NCBI RefSeq assembly: GCF_016863435.1
Contig: NZ_BOOW01000018.1
Coordinates: 350,738 to 414,737, forward strand
Length of the DNA: 64,000 nt
Direction of reading: 5' to 3'
DNA from: Sinosporangium siamense
GTDB taxonomy: Bacteria > Actinomycetota > Actinomycetes > Streptosporangiales > Streptosporangiaceae
Shown: one piece after another, positions 46,432 through 55,059 of the stretch
Layout of the letters: every line of letters starts with the position of its first letter
How positions within the stretch are numbered: the stretch's first letter is position 1
Notes under the pieces: generated by a model
Told to the model about the DNA's origin: nothing
Seen by the model: the letters and a program-made list of their open reading frames with translations, nothing else
The model's database searches: none
Program-made: the position numbers and the translations under genes

Positions 46432-47568
46432 TCAGTCCAGGTAGTTCTCGGGGCCGCCCGTCCGGACGGTGTCGAGGGTGAAGCAGTGGAAGCCGCCACC
46501 GAAGAGGCGGCGGTGCCGGTGGCGGACCGGCACCACCGTGAAACCGTGCCGTTCAAGCGTCCGGATCAGTTCGGGGCACGCGTCGTTCACGAGTACCGTC
46601 TCCGGATCGACCGACAGCACGTTCATGTCGATGTATGGGCTGGTCAGAACCAGGTCATCGTCGTCGTACTGGGGAAAGTCGTTCACCGTCGGAGCCGGTG
46701 GGACGATCATGTCCCAGCTGCGCAGTTTCTCCGGCAGGAAATCGGCGACCGACTCCGAGCGTGTGAGCAGCAGGCCGGGCCGGAGCGCGAGCAGCATGCT
46801 GTCGATGTGGCTGTCGCTCAGCCGATGCACCCGGTGAATGCGGAACCGGCCTTCCAGGTGGCGCTCCAGCCAGTCGCACGCCATCGCATGGTTCGCCGTC
46901 GAGATGTTGACGATCAGATCGCGCCCCAGCTTGAGGCACTGGGCGCCGTCGAACATCATCTCGAATCCCACGTCGTAGGGCGAGGGCCGCGGGTCGGTGA
47001 CGGGCTCGGTGGGGCCGCCCGCCGAACTGCTGGCATAGGAGGGGTCGAAGGATGCGTCTGTCATCAGGGGGCGCGGCATGACGGTCCATTTGGCGCCCCG
47101 CCGAAAGTATTCCGCGAAGACGGGGGTGAGGAGTTGCGTCTCGAAGTAGCGCGAGCGGACCATCGGTGGTGTCTCGATGATCTCGTCGCCGAGGATGATG
47201 CTGTTGTCGCGCACGTTCAACGCCGGCACCATCGCGGCCGACCAGGCCGGTGTGCGCACCTCCGAGGTGGACTCGTCCAGGGGCAGGGGGCGGTGCACGG
47301 TGACCGAGAGTGACTCAAGTGCCTTGACGATGCCCTCGACGTCCTCGTTGAGCTCTTCGACGTAGCGCTGCTTTATCGGAGTGGAACTACGCGGCTGTGA
47401 GCCGGATCCCGCCACCGACAATCGCGGATAGTACCACTCGGAGCGAATGAGGTTGTCGTGGAAGAACAGGTCGAACGATAATTCGCGCTCATGCGATGTG
47501 TAGTTCGCGGCCGAACCGACGACCACCTCTTTGAGAGGTGACCACTCGTCATAGCTGTTCAACTGCAC
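46432..47568 (-). CDS. Amidinotransferase (AGAT/StrB family)
   Basis: A 378-residue enzyme of the arginine:glycine amidinotransferase family. The expected triad is present: Asp ~207 (MMFDGAQ), His ~254 (SDSHIDSML) and Cys ~362 (GGGFHCFTLD). It should move the amidino group from arginine to a primary amine, giving a guanidine. Next to the Dpg genes the obvious acceptor is the amino group of dihydroxyphenylglycine or a derivative, as in the guanidinoacetic acid units of pheganomycin and resorcinomycin; an amino sugar is the alternative. GTG 47568 follows AGGAGG by 8 bp. It is the first gene of the minus-strand operon. Confidence 0.88.
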   Translation of the reverse strand: MQLNSYDEWSPLKEVVVGSAANYTSHERELSFDLFFHDNLIRSEWYYPRLSVAGSGSQPRSSTPIKQRYVEELNEDVEGIVKALESLSVTVHRPLPLDESTSEVRTPAWSAAMVPALNVRDNSIILGDEIIETPPMVRSRYFETQLLTPVFAEYFRRGAKWTVMPRPLMTDASFDPSYASSSAGGPTEPVTDPRPSPYDVGFEMMFDGAQCLKLGRDLIVNISTANHAMACDWLERHLEGRFRIHRVHRLSDSHIDSMLLALRPGLLLTRSESVADFLPEKLRSWDMIVPPAPTVNDFPQYDDDDLVLTSPYIDMNVLSVDPETVLVNDACPELIRTLERHGFTVVPVRHRHRRLFGGGFHCFTLDTVRTGGPENYLD

Positions 47569-48373
47569 TTGCCATTCCTCCTGAACCCTCTGCCGGCTGT
47601 GACGGACCGGCAAAATATTGTTCCGGCTAATTGGCGTGCGCGGGACGGGGGCGGCGACACGGTGGCGGCAGACCGATCAACGGATAATTCATGAAGTGGC
47701 TCTGGTGGAACGGGGCCGGGCAGAGTTTCCGGCGTCCCGGAAATGGCTTTGCCGATGCCCTAAATAAGCGTTCCGCGGGTGGGCCGACCCGGAGCGGCGG
47801 GTATCCCAGGTGTCCTGGACAGGTGATCTCCCAGTTCGGAGCGGTCGCCAGACGGAGGCAATCCGTTGATGGCGCTGATCTGACGCGTAATGAAGGAGAA
47901 CCAAATTCCAGAAGTACGAGTCGAGCACCACCTCCGGCGGAAGGGGAGCCGCACAATTCGGATAATTATGCGGAGGTGCGGGTCAAGGTCGACTTTGCAG
48001 CGAAACTGTAACCTGGCCGACCTTGATCGTCAAGCCTTCCCGGTCATCACTCCCGGTCGGCCGTCCGTTACAGAGGTGGATTTGAGTGGTGCTCGCAGAA
48101 AAGATTTATTGGACAGCGGGCGCTCTTCTTGGCTATGGTCGGCACCGACTTCTGTATTGCTGTCCTGCGCACGCCGCAAGTGACCGCCCCAATACAGTAA
48201 GTGATCGCGTGCCACCCGTTCCACCGGCTCAGTATTTGAAAATGCCGGGAAAGCGCAGGACGCATATCGATGCGGCCGGCGGCGAAATTAGGACCAGGCA
48301 TACAGCGCACCTGACGGTTGTCACCGGGAGTGGCAGGCCCCTCCCGCCTCAGCACTTTGGAGTGGACATTCAC
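47569..48373. other. 805-bp divergent control region of the Dpg cluster
   Basis: It lies between the amidinotransferase (-) and methyltransferase (+) operons and must hold both promoters. It is less GC-rich than the genes. GAAGGAG at 47892-47898 starts no convincing peptide: a 97-codon frame from ATG 47890 overlaps that site and looks random, and a frame ending in GGRGAAQFG (stop ~47963) has no start codon. An inverted CTGTATTG / CAATACAG pair (~48152-48202) is a possible regulator site. Confidence 0.5.
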
Positions 48374-49423
48374 ATGCCAAAGGACGTCGGCGAAGACAGC
48401 GAGCGGATCTACGAACGATTCCAGCTGATCGTGAACGGTCCCGCCTTGTTCAATGCGGTCGTGACCGGTCTCGACCTGGACATCTTCGGGTTCCTCTCGC
48501 GACACCCAGGATCCACTTTCGAGGATCTCCGTGAGGCCACGGGACTCCTCACCCATAAGTTGCGTGTCCTGATGCTCGCATTGTGCTCGACCGAATTGGT
48601 GGATCGGCGTGAGGGGAGATACACCAACTCCGCCGTCGCCGAGGAACTCCTCGCTCCGAACTCCACCGAGAGCTGGCGCCACATCCTCCCCGGCTGGCAG
48701 AAGATCTACTACCCGGCGTTCCCGCACATGACCGAGGCGCTGCGGAGCGGAACGAACACACTGGCCCTGGCCGCCCATCCAGGTACGGAGCCGACCCTCT
48801 ACCAGCGGCTGGCCCACAATCCCGAGCTGCAGGAGGCTCTGCACACCTCGATGGCCGCCTTCACACTGCGGTCTCTGCCCGCTCTTCTGGACAATCCCGA
48901 GATCGCGACGGTGAGCCACCTGCTTGACGTCGGAGGTGGCGACGGCACCACAGCCCGGCGCCTGGCCGCCCGGCACACCGGCATGAGGGTGACTGTCTTC
49001 GACATGCCCAGCGTGACCCGGCTGGCCGGGGACCCTGCGGCGACCGGGGTGGAGCGGGTGGGCCTTCACCCCGGAGACATCTTCCAGGACGCGTTTCCGC
49101 ACGGGGCCGACGGCGTTCTCTTCAGTCATGTGCTTGAGGTCTTCTCGCCCGAGGAGATCACCGGTCTGCTGGTGAAGGCGTTCCGCGCTCTGCCCAGTGG
49201 AGGAAAGGTTTTCCTCTACGGCTTCAACATCCCCGAGGAAGAGAACCGCGGGGTGCTGTCCGCCCGCTTGTCGCTATATCTCAATGTCCTGGCCACAGGA
49301 CAGGGGATGGCCTACCCCGCACAGGACTACGAGCGGTGGTGCGAAGACGCGGGTTTCAGCGACGTGAAGTCCTTCACGGATCTTCCCTATGAGCATGGCC
49401 TGACCGTGGGCACCAAAGCGTGA
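48374..49423 (+). CDS. SAM-dependent methyltransferase, O-methyltransferase fold (dimerisation plus Rossmann domain)
   Basis: About 349 aa: an N-terminal winged-helix dimerisation domain (~15-100) and a class I methyltransferase domain with the SAM motif LLDVGGGDGTTARRLA (~185). The family is that of acetylserotonin/isoflavone O-methyltransferases. The usual catalytic HDW motif is replaced by FSHVLEVFSPEE, so C- or N-methylation is as likely as O-methylation; pheganomycin-type units carry a ring carbon substituent. ATG 48374 follows GGAG by 9-10 bp. The longer frame upstream has poor codon use. It is the first gene of the plus-strand operon with dpgB, dpgC and the aminotransferase. Confidence 0.8.
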   Translation: MPKDVGEDSERIYERFQLIVNGPALFNAVVTGLDLDIFGFLSRHPGSTFEDLREATGLLTHKLRVLMLALCSTELVDRREGRYTNSAVAEELLAPNSTESWRHILPGWQKIYYPAFPHMTEALRSGTNTLALAAHPGTEPTLYQRLAHNPELQEALHTSMAAFTLRSLPALLDNPEIATVSHLLDVGGGDGTTARRLAARHTGMRVTVFDMPSVTRLAGDPAATGVERVGLHPGDIFQDAFPHGADGVLFSHVLEVFSPEEITGLLVKAFRALPSGGKVFLYGFNIPEEENRGVLSARLSLYLNVLATGQGMAYPAQDYERWCEDAGFSDVKSFTDLPYEHGLTVGTKA

Positions 49424-49565
49424 GGAGCGGGCCGCCCCGCGCCCGCCGGGCGGCAGCGGCCGGCGGGCCGGCACATCGCCGGGGGACCTCGCCGGCCGTC
49501 TTGGCCGCGTCCAGGCCAGACGGCGGGAACGGCTTGGCCGAGCCGCCGCGAAAGGAGGCTTGACG

Positions 49566-50339
49566 ATGAAAAAGATTGTGATCACCACCTCGTTGCCCAA
49601 CGGGCTGGGCCCGGTCGCCGACATCGACGGAAGGCGCCCGCTCGCGGAGTTGACCGCCGTGGTGAACGCGGCCTGCGACGATGTGGAGTCCCGCCAGGAG
49701 AAGTCGGTGGTGGTGCTGCGGCTCTCCACCACCCCCGCGAGCTCCAGAGCATGGCCGGGTGTTGTGGACATCCGTGAGGTGAACCGCTGGGAGCGGGCGG
49801 TGCACCGGCTGGAGCGGCTCGCCGCCATGAGCATCGCGGTCGCGCACGGCGTCTGCGGGGGGCCCGCGCTGGACATCCTGCTGGCCGCGGATTTCCGCAT
49901 CGGCGCTCCTGACCTCCTGCTCATGCCGCCGATCAACGAAGGGCACTTCTGGCCGGGCATGTCGGTCTACCGGCTGGTTCAGCACCTAGGAGTGACCAGG
50001 GCGCGGCAGATCGTCATCTGGGGCGACGACATTTCCGTGGACCGGGCCAGGCAGCTGGGCCTGATCGACCAGGTCAGCAACGACCTTCCCGAGGCCGTGC
50101 ACACAGCGGCGGTGCTCATGGGCCGGATATCGGATCAGGAGATGGCCATGCGCCGCCAACTGCTGCTCGAAGCCGCCTCGACGGAATATGACCAGGCGCT
50201 CGGAGTCCACCTGGCCGCCTGCGATCGGGAATTGCGGCGGCTGAAGAACGGCGACGCGGCCACTGAGCCGGATCCAGCGTCTTCCGTGCTGGATTCAGCG
50301 TCTTCCGTGCTGGATCCAGGAAAAGGGGGAGGCTCTTGA
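49566..50339 (+). CDS. dpgB: DpgB-like enoyl-CoA hydratase homologue
   Basis: A crotonase-fold protein, 257 aa, with AVAHGVCGGPALDILLAADFRIG (oxyanion region, ~92-114) and MPPINEGHFWPGM. Its position directly before dpgC and its divergence from ordinary hydratases fit DpgB, which stimulates DpgA in cyclising and releasing dihydroxyphenylacetyl-CoA. ATG 49566 is 7 bp after AAAGGAGG. The C-terminal tail is a 7-residue repeat (DPASSVL, DSASSVL) encoded by a 21-bp tandem repeat. The stop overlaps the dpgC start (TTGA). Confidence 0.85.
   Translation: MKKIVITTSLPNGLGPVADIDGRRPLAELTAVVNAACDDVESRQEKSVVVLRLSTTPASSRAWPGVVDIREVNRWERAVHRLERLAAMSIAVAHGVCGGPALDILLAADFRIGAPDLLLMPPINEGHFWPGMSVYRLVQHLGVTRARQIVIWGDDISVDRARQLGLIDQVSNDLPEAVHTAAVLMGRISDQEMAMRRQLLLEAASTEYDQALGVHLAACDRELRRLKNGDAATEPDPASSVLDSASSVLDPGKGGGS
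50271..50319. repeat. 21-bp tandem repeat at the 3' end of dpgB
   Basis: 50271-50291 and 50292-50312 differ at one base, followed by a partial third unit. It encodes the ASSVLD-type tail. Confidence 0.85.
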
Positions 50340-51691
50340 CCGGCGGGAGAGCCGGTGGCGTGGAGTCGGCGTCGCCGGCCGGGACAGTGCGGTTCGGCGG
50401 TGATCTCGCCGAGGACACTTCGCTGCTGGCGGGCTATGTGTCGGAGGGGGAGCGGCTACTGGCCGAGCTTCCGGCCAAAGCCGCGCGCGACGCTCTCCAG
50501 CGGCGACTGGCGGCCGACATCCTCTCCGCTTCCAGAGCCGTCCGCTCCGCCTTTCTCACCTTGCACGCCGGCACCGTGTACGAGACGCTCACCGCGGCCC
50601 GCACGCGGCCTCTGCGACTGCCCGAACTCGTATATGCCGCGGCCGACCGTTTTCCCGGCCTGGTGCCCACCGCCGCGCAGATGGCGGACGAGTTTCGCAA
50701 GCCGCAGGCGGAGAGAGAAGGGCGTGAGATCGATCAGGGCGTGTTCTGCGGTGCCGTACTCCGGTGTCCGGTCGCGGGATCCCACCTCATTGACGTGATG
50801 TCGGCGCCCGTGCCGCGATCCCTTGAGCTGATCGGCGACTTCCAGCGCACGGGGCGGGCCGGCCTCGGATCCGTGGAGGTCGAACGGCGAGGCCACGCCG
50901 CCCATGTGACCTTCCGCAACGCCCACTGCCTCAACGCGGAGGACAGCAGGCTGATCGACGACCTGGAGACGGCGGTCGACCTCGTCCTGCTGGACGACCG
51001 GGTGCGAGTGGGAGTCCTGCGCGGCGGCTTCGTGGAGCACCCGCGTTACCGCGGCAGGCGAGTGTTCAGCGCGGGCATCAATCTCAAGGAGCTGGGAAAC
51101 GGCGGCATCCGGCTCGTCGAATTCCTGCTCGGCAGGGAGCTGGGTTACATCAACAAGATATATCGCGGCCTCCTCACCGGTTCGGCGGCCGAGGTCCACC
51201 CGCGGTACTCCGTACACAAACCCTGGGTGGGCGCGGTCGACTCCTTCGCCATCGGGGGTGGTATGCAACTGCTGCTTGTGCTGGATCGTGTGATCGCCGA
51301 GGAGGACGCATATTTCAGCCTCCCGGCCGCCGAGGAAGGCATCATTCCCGGACTGGGCAATCTCCGGCTTTCCCGGCTGATCGGCGCCCGGCCGGCTCGC
51401 CGGGTGATCCTGTCCGGCCACCGAATCCGCATGACCGATCCGGAAGCGGGGCTCGTGTGCGACGAAGTGGTGCCCGCCAAGGAAATGGAGGACGCGATCG
51501 AGCGCGCGGTGGAGGAACTCGCCGGCCCGGCCGTGTCCGCCAACCGGCGCATGCTGGCGTTGTGCGAGGAGCCGCTTGACCTATTCCGCGAGTATCTCGC
51601 TGAATTCGCGGTCGGCCAGGCGGTCAGGGCCTACAGCGACGACGTACTGGCCAAGCTGGAGCGCTGGCGGCGTCCGCGGCCGGAGAGGTGA
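50336..51691 (+). CDS. dpgC: 3,5-dihydroxyphenylacetyl-CoA 1,2-dioxygenase (DpgC)
   Basis: A cofactor-independent dioxygenase of 451 aa that oxidises dihydroxyphenylacetyl-CoA to 3,5-dihydroxyphenylglyoxylate. A helical N-terminal domain (~20-180) precedes a crotonase core (~180-440). Features typical of DpgC are RNAHCLNAEDSRLID (~194-208), RRVFSAGINLKEL (~241-253), the arm NKIYRGL and DSFAIGGGMQLLLVLDRVIAE (~302-322). TTG 50336 overlaps the dpgB stop by 3 bp with GGGGGAGG just before it; a GTG at 50357 is possible. Confidence 0.93.
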   Translation: MTGGRAGGVESASPAGTVRFGGDLAEDTSLLAGYVSEGERLLAELPAKAARDALQRRLAADILSASRAVRSAFLTLHAGTVYETLTAARTRPLRLPELVYAAADRFPGLVPTAAQMADEFRKPQAEREGREIDQGVFCGAVLRCPVAGSHLIDVMSAPVPRSLELIGDFQRTGRAGLGSVEVERRGHAAHVTFRNAHCLNAEDSRLIDDLETAVDLVLLDDRVRVGVLRGGFVEHPRYRGRRVFSAGINLKELGNGGIRLVEFLLGRELGYINKIYRGLLTGSAAEVHPRYSVHKPWVGAVDSFAIGGGMQLLLVLDRVIAEEDAYFSLPAAEEGIIPGLGNLRLSRLIGARPARRVILSGHRIRMTDPEAGLVCDEVVPAKEMEDAIERAVEELAGPAVSANRRMLALCEEPLDLFREYLAEFAVGQAVRAYSDDVLAKLERWRRPRPER

Positions 51692-51697
51692 GGCGGC

Positions 51698-53014
51698 ATG
51701 GTGCGGTTGGACCATTCGACGCTGCACGGCTCTCTGCAGGATCCGGTGCTCGGCTCGATCGGCTTCCTCAATGTGGTGATGAGCCGCTATCCGGACGCCG
51801 TCTCGTTCGCGCCCGGCGCACCTCACCCCGTCTTCTTCGAAGAGCTCGACACCAACCGGTATACCGGCCGCTTTCTGCGTTATCTGGTGGAGGAGGAAGG
51901 CCACAAGCCGGAGAAGGCGCGCCGGATGTTGTACGAATACGGGCCGAGCAGGGGACTCATCACACGCCTGGTCGCGGACGCGCTGCGCCGCGACCAGGGC
52001 ATCGCCGCGGACGAAAACGCGGTGGTCGTCACCGTCGGCGCCCAGGAAGCCATGTTCCTCGTGCTGCGTGCGCTGTTCCGGTCCCCCGAGGATGTGCTGG
52101 CGGTGGCCAATCCTTCATATGTGGGCATCACCGGTGCCGCGCGACTGCTCGACATCGATCTGGTGGCGGTGGATGAAACACCGCACGGGATCGACCTGGA
52201 CGCTCTCGAAGCGGAGTGCCAGGCCGCCCGGCGGGCCGGTCGCCGGGTCCGTGCCTGCTATGTCGCGCCGGACTTCTCCAATCCCGGTGGCAGCCGCATG
52301 ACGCTGGACATCCGTCGCCGTCTCCTCCGGCTCGCCGAACTCGAGGACTTCCTGGTGGTGGAGGACAACGCCTACGGTTTCACCGCGGCGGCCGACGCCG
52401 CACGGCCATCCTTGAAAGCGCTCGACCGTGACCGGCGGGTGGTCTACATCGGCACCTTCGCCAAGGTGTGTTTCCCGGGAGCACGCGTCGGCTATGTGGT
52501 CGCCGACCAGGTGGTGGGCTCCCCGGGAGCCGGTGACAGACCGTTTGCCGAGGAACTGGCCGCTGTCAAGAACATGGTGACGGTGAACACGTCCCCGCTC
52601 TGTCAGGCGGTCATCGGCGGGATGTTGCTCGAACACGCGTGTTCCCTCGCCGACCTGAGCCGCCGGAAGGCCGACCTCTACCAGCGCAACCTCGCCTGCC
52701 TGGCAGACGCGCTGGACCGGCGGCTCGGGCGTGAACTTCCAGGCGGCATCGCCTGGAACCGGCCGGAGGGCGGTTTCTTCATTCGTGTGACCCTGCCCGT
52801 TCCGGTGGACGATGCGCTGCTGGAGACGTCGGCGGCGAAGTACGGCGTGTTGTGGACTCCCATGTCGCACTTCTACCTCGGTAACGCCGGCGACTTTCAA
52901 TTACGCCTCTCGTGCAGTTATCTGGATCCCGAGCAGATCGAGACCGGGGTAAGGCGGCTGGCCGCGTTCCTGCGCCACGAGACCGGAGGATGGAACGGCT
53001 CAGCCGCCGGGTGA
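51698..53014 (+). CDS. hpgT: PLP-dependent aminotransferase, HpgT/Pgat-like (arylglyoxylate to arylglycine)
   Basis: A class I/II aminotransferase of 438 aa. The PLP Lys is in YIGTFAKVCFPGARVGYV (~256), with DFSNPGG (Asn ~195) and VEDNAYGF (Asp ~223). It matches the (S)-hydroxyphenylglycine/dihydroxyphenylglycine transaminases of glycopeptide clusters, which aminate 3,5-dihydroxyphenylglyoxylate to Dpg. It lies 6 bp after dpgC, completing dpgB-dpgC-aminotransferase in one operon, and ends 12 bp before the convergent asparagine-synthetase-like gene. Confidence 0.9.
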   Translation: MVRLDHSTLHGSLQDPVLGSIGFLNVVMSRYPDAVSFAPGAPHPVFFEELDTNRYTGRFLRYLVEEEGHKPEKARRMLYEYGPSRGLITRLVADALRRDQGIAADENAVVVTVGAQEAMFLVLRALFRSPEDVLAVANPSYVGITGAARLLDIDLVAVDETPHGIDLDALEAECQAARRAGRRVRACYVAPDFSNPGGSRMTLDIRRRLLRLAELEDFLVVEDNAYGFTAAADAARPSLKALDRDRRVVYIGTFAKVCFPGARVGYVVADQVVGSPGAGDRPFAEELAAVKNMVTVNTSPLCQAVIGGMLLEHACSLADLSRRKADLYQRNLACLADALDRRLGRELPGGIAWNRPEGGFFIRVTLPVPVDDALLETSAAKYGVLWTPMSHFYLGNAGDFQLRLSCSYLDPEQIETGVRRLAAFLRHETGGWNGSAAG

Positions 53015-53026
53015 ACAAACTCCGCC

Positions 53027-54871
53027 TCAGATCGCGAGCCTGATGGAGAACTGCTCCAGCCATCGGTTGACCTGAAGCGCCATCTCCATGTTCGTCACGT
53101 CGATCCACGTGCGTGCCGTGACGATCGGCTCCTTGATCAGGCGCCGTGCGGCGGTCACGTCGAGCAGAGGCAGGACCGGTGACCCCGGGTCGGCGAGCAC
53201 GTCGGCGAGCCGGCGGCGGAGGAAGACGCCATAGCCGGGGTGCCGTCCGATCGGGAAGGGGCTGGGCGGGCGTTCCATGATGGAGTCGGGGAGCAGGTCG
53301 CACACCGCGGCGCGAAGGAGGGTCTGGGGGCGGCCGTCGAATCGTTTCATCGCCCACGGCACATTGAAGACATATTCCACCAGCCGGTGGTCGCTGAACG
53401 GTGACCGCAGGTCGACGCCCTCGATCGAACTGGCCCCGTCGTCCAGCATGGTCGCCAGTTCGTGCCGCCCCTGCAAGGTGCTGTAGGTGATCTCTCGCAT
53501 GCGCCGCTCCAGCGGGCTCTCCCCGGACAGGCGAGGGGCCGCCGCCACATCGGTGAGGTGGGTGTCGGCTCGGTAGGCCGCCAGATCGAGCTCGTCCAGC
53601 AGGCCGGGGGAGAAGAGGCCGGTGCCGAGGCCGCGTGACGACATCCGGCCGCCCGGCATGGCGCTCCACATGTGGGAGCCGGTGGGCGGGGCGCCGGCGT
53701 CGCCGGTCACCGGGCCGAACGCTGTGTTGGCGAACACGATGTTCGCCCGGTGGCCACCCAGCACCGTGCGTGTGTGCCGCGACACCTGGCGGCAGAGCAT
53801 GCGCAACGAGGCGGGGAACTGGGGGGCGGCGACCGGGGTGTCCTGCTGTGCGGCCACCGCGCTGCCGCGTGCCGTCGGGTCGGTGTGCGCACTCGGGCAG
53901 AGCGGCAGATACAGATGCTCGGTGCCGAGGTGCTCGGCCACCGCCGCCGCGTGCGGCCTGTCCTCCAGCCCGCGCATCGGGCCGGGCAGCACCGGCCCGA
54001 CCTCGGGGAATCCCGCGGTGAAGGTGCGCAGCGGGCGGGCCCGCCACCGATCGAGTACGGCTGCCGCCAGCGCGGCCGTGGCCGAGGAGGCGAGGCCGCC
54101 CGACAACAGCACGCCGGGGGTGTCGTCGCCGATCTGCTTCTCGACCGACGCCTCCAGCAGCTCGCGGACCATGCCCACCGTCGTGTGGAGGGCGTGGTGG
54201 TGCGGTGCCGCCGCGAGCCGCCAGTAGCGGTGCTCGCGCATGCCGTCCCGGTCGAACGTGAGCTGCCCGCCGGGGAACACCCGGTGCAGGCCGCGCAGGA
54301 TGCCGCTGCCCGGGGTGGCGGTCGAGGCGAGCAGCTCACGCAGGCTCGCCGTGTTGGCGACCGCCTCCACCTGGGGGTGGGCCATGACGGCCTTCGGCTC
54401 GGAGCCGAACACCAGGCCCTCGTCGGTGCGGTGGTAGTAGAGCGGGCGGGTGCCGAAACGGTCCCGCACCAGGATGAGGCGTTTGACCCGGGGATGCCAC
54501 AACACGGTGGCGAACGCACCCTCCAGGTGGTCGGCGAAGCGGTCGCCCCAGTGGAGGTAGGCGTGTCCGACGAGGTCGGTGTCGTCGCCGATGCGGGTGT
54601 ACCTGCCATATCCCGAGAGTTCGGTCCGCAGGGAGGCGGCGTTGACGATGCGGCCGTCCAACGCCACCACGACGGCGTCGCCGTACGCCACCACCAGCCG
54701 CGGGCCGCCGCCGACGAAACCGTGCCGGCAGCCGAGCACCGCGTGCGGGCTCGACCAGAGGTCCTCGCCGTCGGGACCGCGCGCCGCGAGTGTGCCGAGC
54801 TGGGCCAGGACGACGCCGCGTTCGGTGGTGAGATCGCGCTGGAAGTCGGCCCAGCCGGCCAGGCCGCTCAT
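53027..54871 (-). CDS. Asparagine synthetase-like protein with both active-site signatures altered
   Basis: 614 aa with the AsnB layout: an N-terminal Ntn-glutaminase-like domain (~1-200) and a synthetase domain (~230-600). The N-terminus is MSGLAGW instead of MCGIAGW, so the glutaminase nucleophile Cys is a Ser. The PP-loop is LLSGGLASSATAAL instead of SGGxDSS; the Mg-binding Asp (~261) is Ala. Other parts (RDRFGTRPLYY, FGSEPKA, GVDLRSPFSDHRLVEY) are conserved. It cannot work as a normal glutamine-dependent amide synthetase. Options are ammonia- or amine-dependent amide/lactam formation with a rearranged site, or a non-catalytic partner. The ATG overlaps the stop of a small upstream frame by 4 bp. 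Confidence 0.8.
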   Translation of the reverse strand: MSGLAGWADFQRDLTTERGVVLAQLGTLAARGPDGEDLWSSPHAVLGCRHGFVGGGPRLVVAYGDAVVVALDGRIVNAASLRTELSGYGRYTRIGDDTDLVGHAYLHWGDRFADHLEGAFATVLWHPRVKRLILVRDRFGTRPLYYHRTDEGLVFGSEPKAVMAHPQVEAVANTASLRELLASTATPGSGILRGLHRVFPGGQLTFDRDGMREHRYWRLAAAPHHHALHTTVGMVRELLEASVEKQIGDDTPGVLLSGGLASSATAALAAAVLDRWRARPLRTFTAGFPEVGPVLPGPMRGLEDRPHAAAVAEHLGTEHLYLPLCPSAHTDPTARGSAVAAQQDTPVAAPQFPASLRMLCRQVSRHTRTVLGGHRANIVFANTAFGPVTGDAGAPPTGSHMWSAMPGGRMSSRGLGTGLFSPGLLDELDLAAYRADTHLTDVAAAPRLSGESPLERRMREITYSTLQGRHELATMLDDGASSIEGVDLRSPFSDHRLVEYVFNVPWAMKRFDGRPQTLLRAAVCDLLPDSIMERPPSPFPIGRHPGYGVFLRRRLADVLADPGSPVLPLLDVTAARRLIKEPIVTARTWIDVTNMEMALQVNRWLEQFSIRLAI

Positions 54872-55059
54872 CCTGCGGGCCCTTCCTGTTCGGCGGCGGG
54901 GCCTTCCTGGCTCCCGGGGCGCTTGCTCCCCGGGCGGGCGGCGCCGTTTCGAGGGGTGGCGCAGCAGGGCGCGGGAAGCGCGAAGTGGAGCCGCGTCGGC
55001 GGTCCGGGCTCGCGGTGTGACCTTGGTGGCGCAGTCGGCATGAAACCCTCCCAGGGCAT
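54868..55059 (-). CDS. Possible small protein (63 aa) translationally coupled to the AsnB-like gene
   Basis: The ATG is preceded by GAAGGA at 7-8 bp, and the stop codon overlaps the AsnB-like start as ATGA, the classic coupled arrangement. The product begins MPWEGFMPTAPPR, has a central CC pair and is rich in Pro, Gly, Ala and Arg. It has no domain I know. Third-position G/C is lower than in neighbouring genes, so chance is possible. Its place beside an amide-synthetase-like enzyme and an ATP-grasp ligase makes a precursor or carrier peptide conceivable. The spacer of 150 bp to the SARP gene shows nothing else. Confidence 0.3.
   Translation of the reverse strand: MPWEGFMPTAPPRSHREPGPPTRLHFALPAPCCATPRNGAARPGSKRPGSQEGPAAEQEGPAG

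Noticed and set aside
47890..48183. 97-codon frame starting ATGAAGGAG in the divergent Dpg control region
   Set aside because: The ATG overlaps the only ribosome-binding-like sequence, codon use is random and the product has no recognisable features.
53027..55059. Lasso peptide cluster (AsnB-like cyclase plus small upstream peptide)
   Set aside because: No RRE protein and no transglutaminase-like leader protease nearby, and the N-terminal domain resembles AsnB rather than lasso cyclases.
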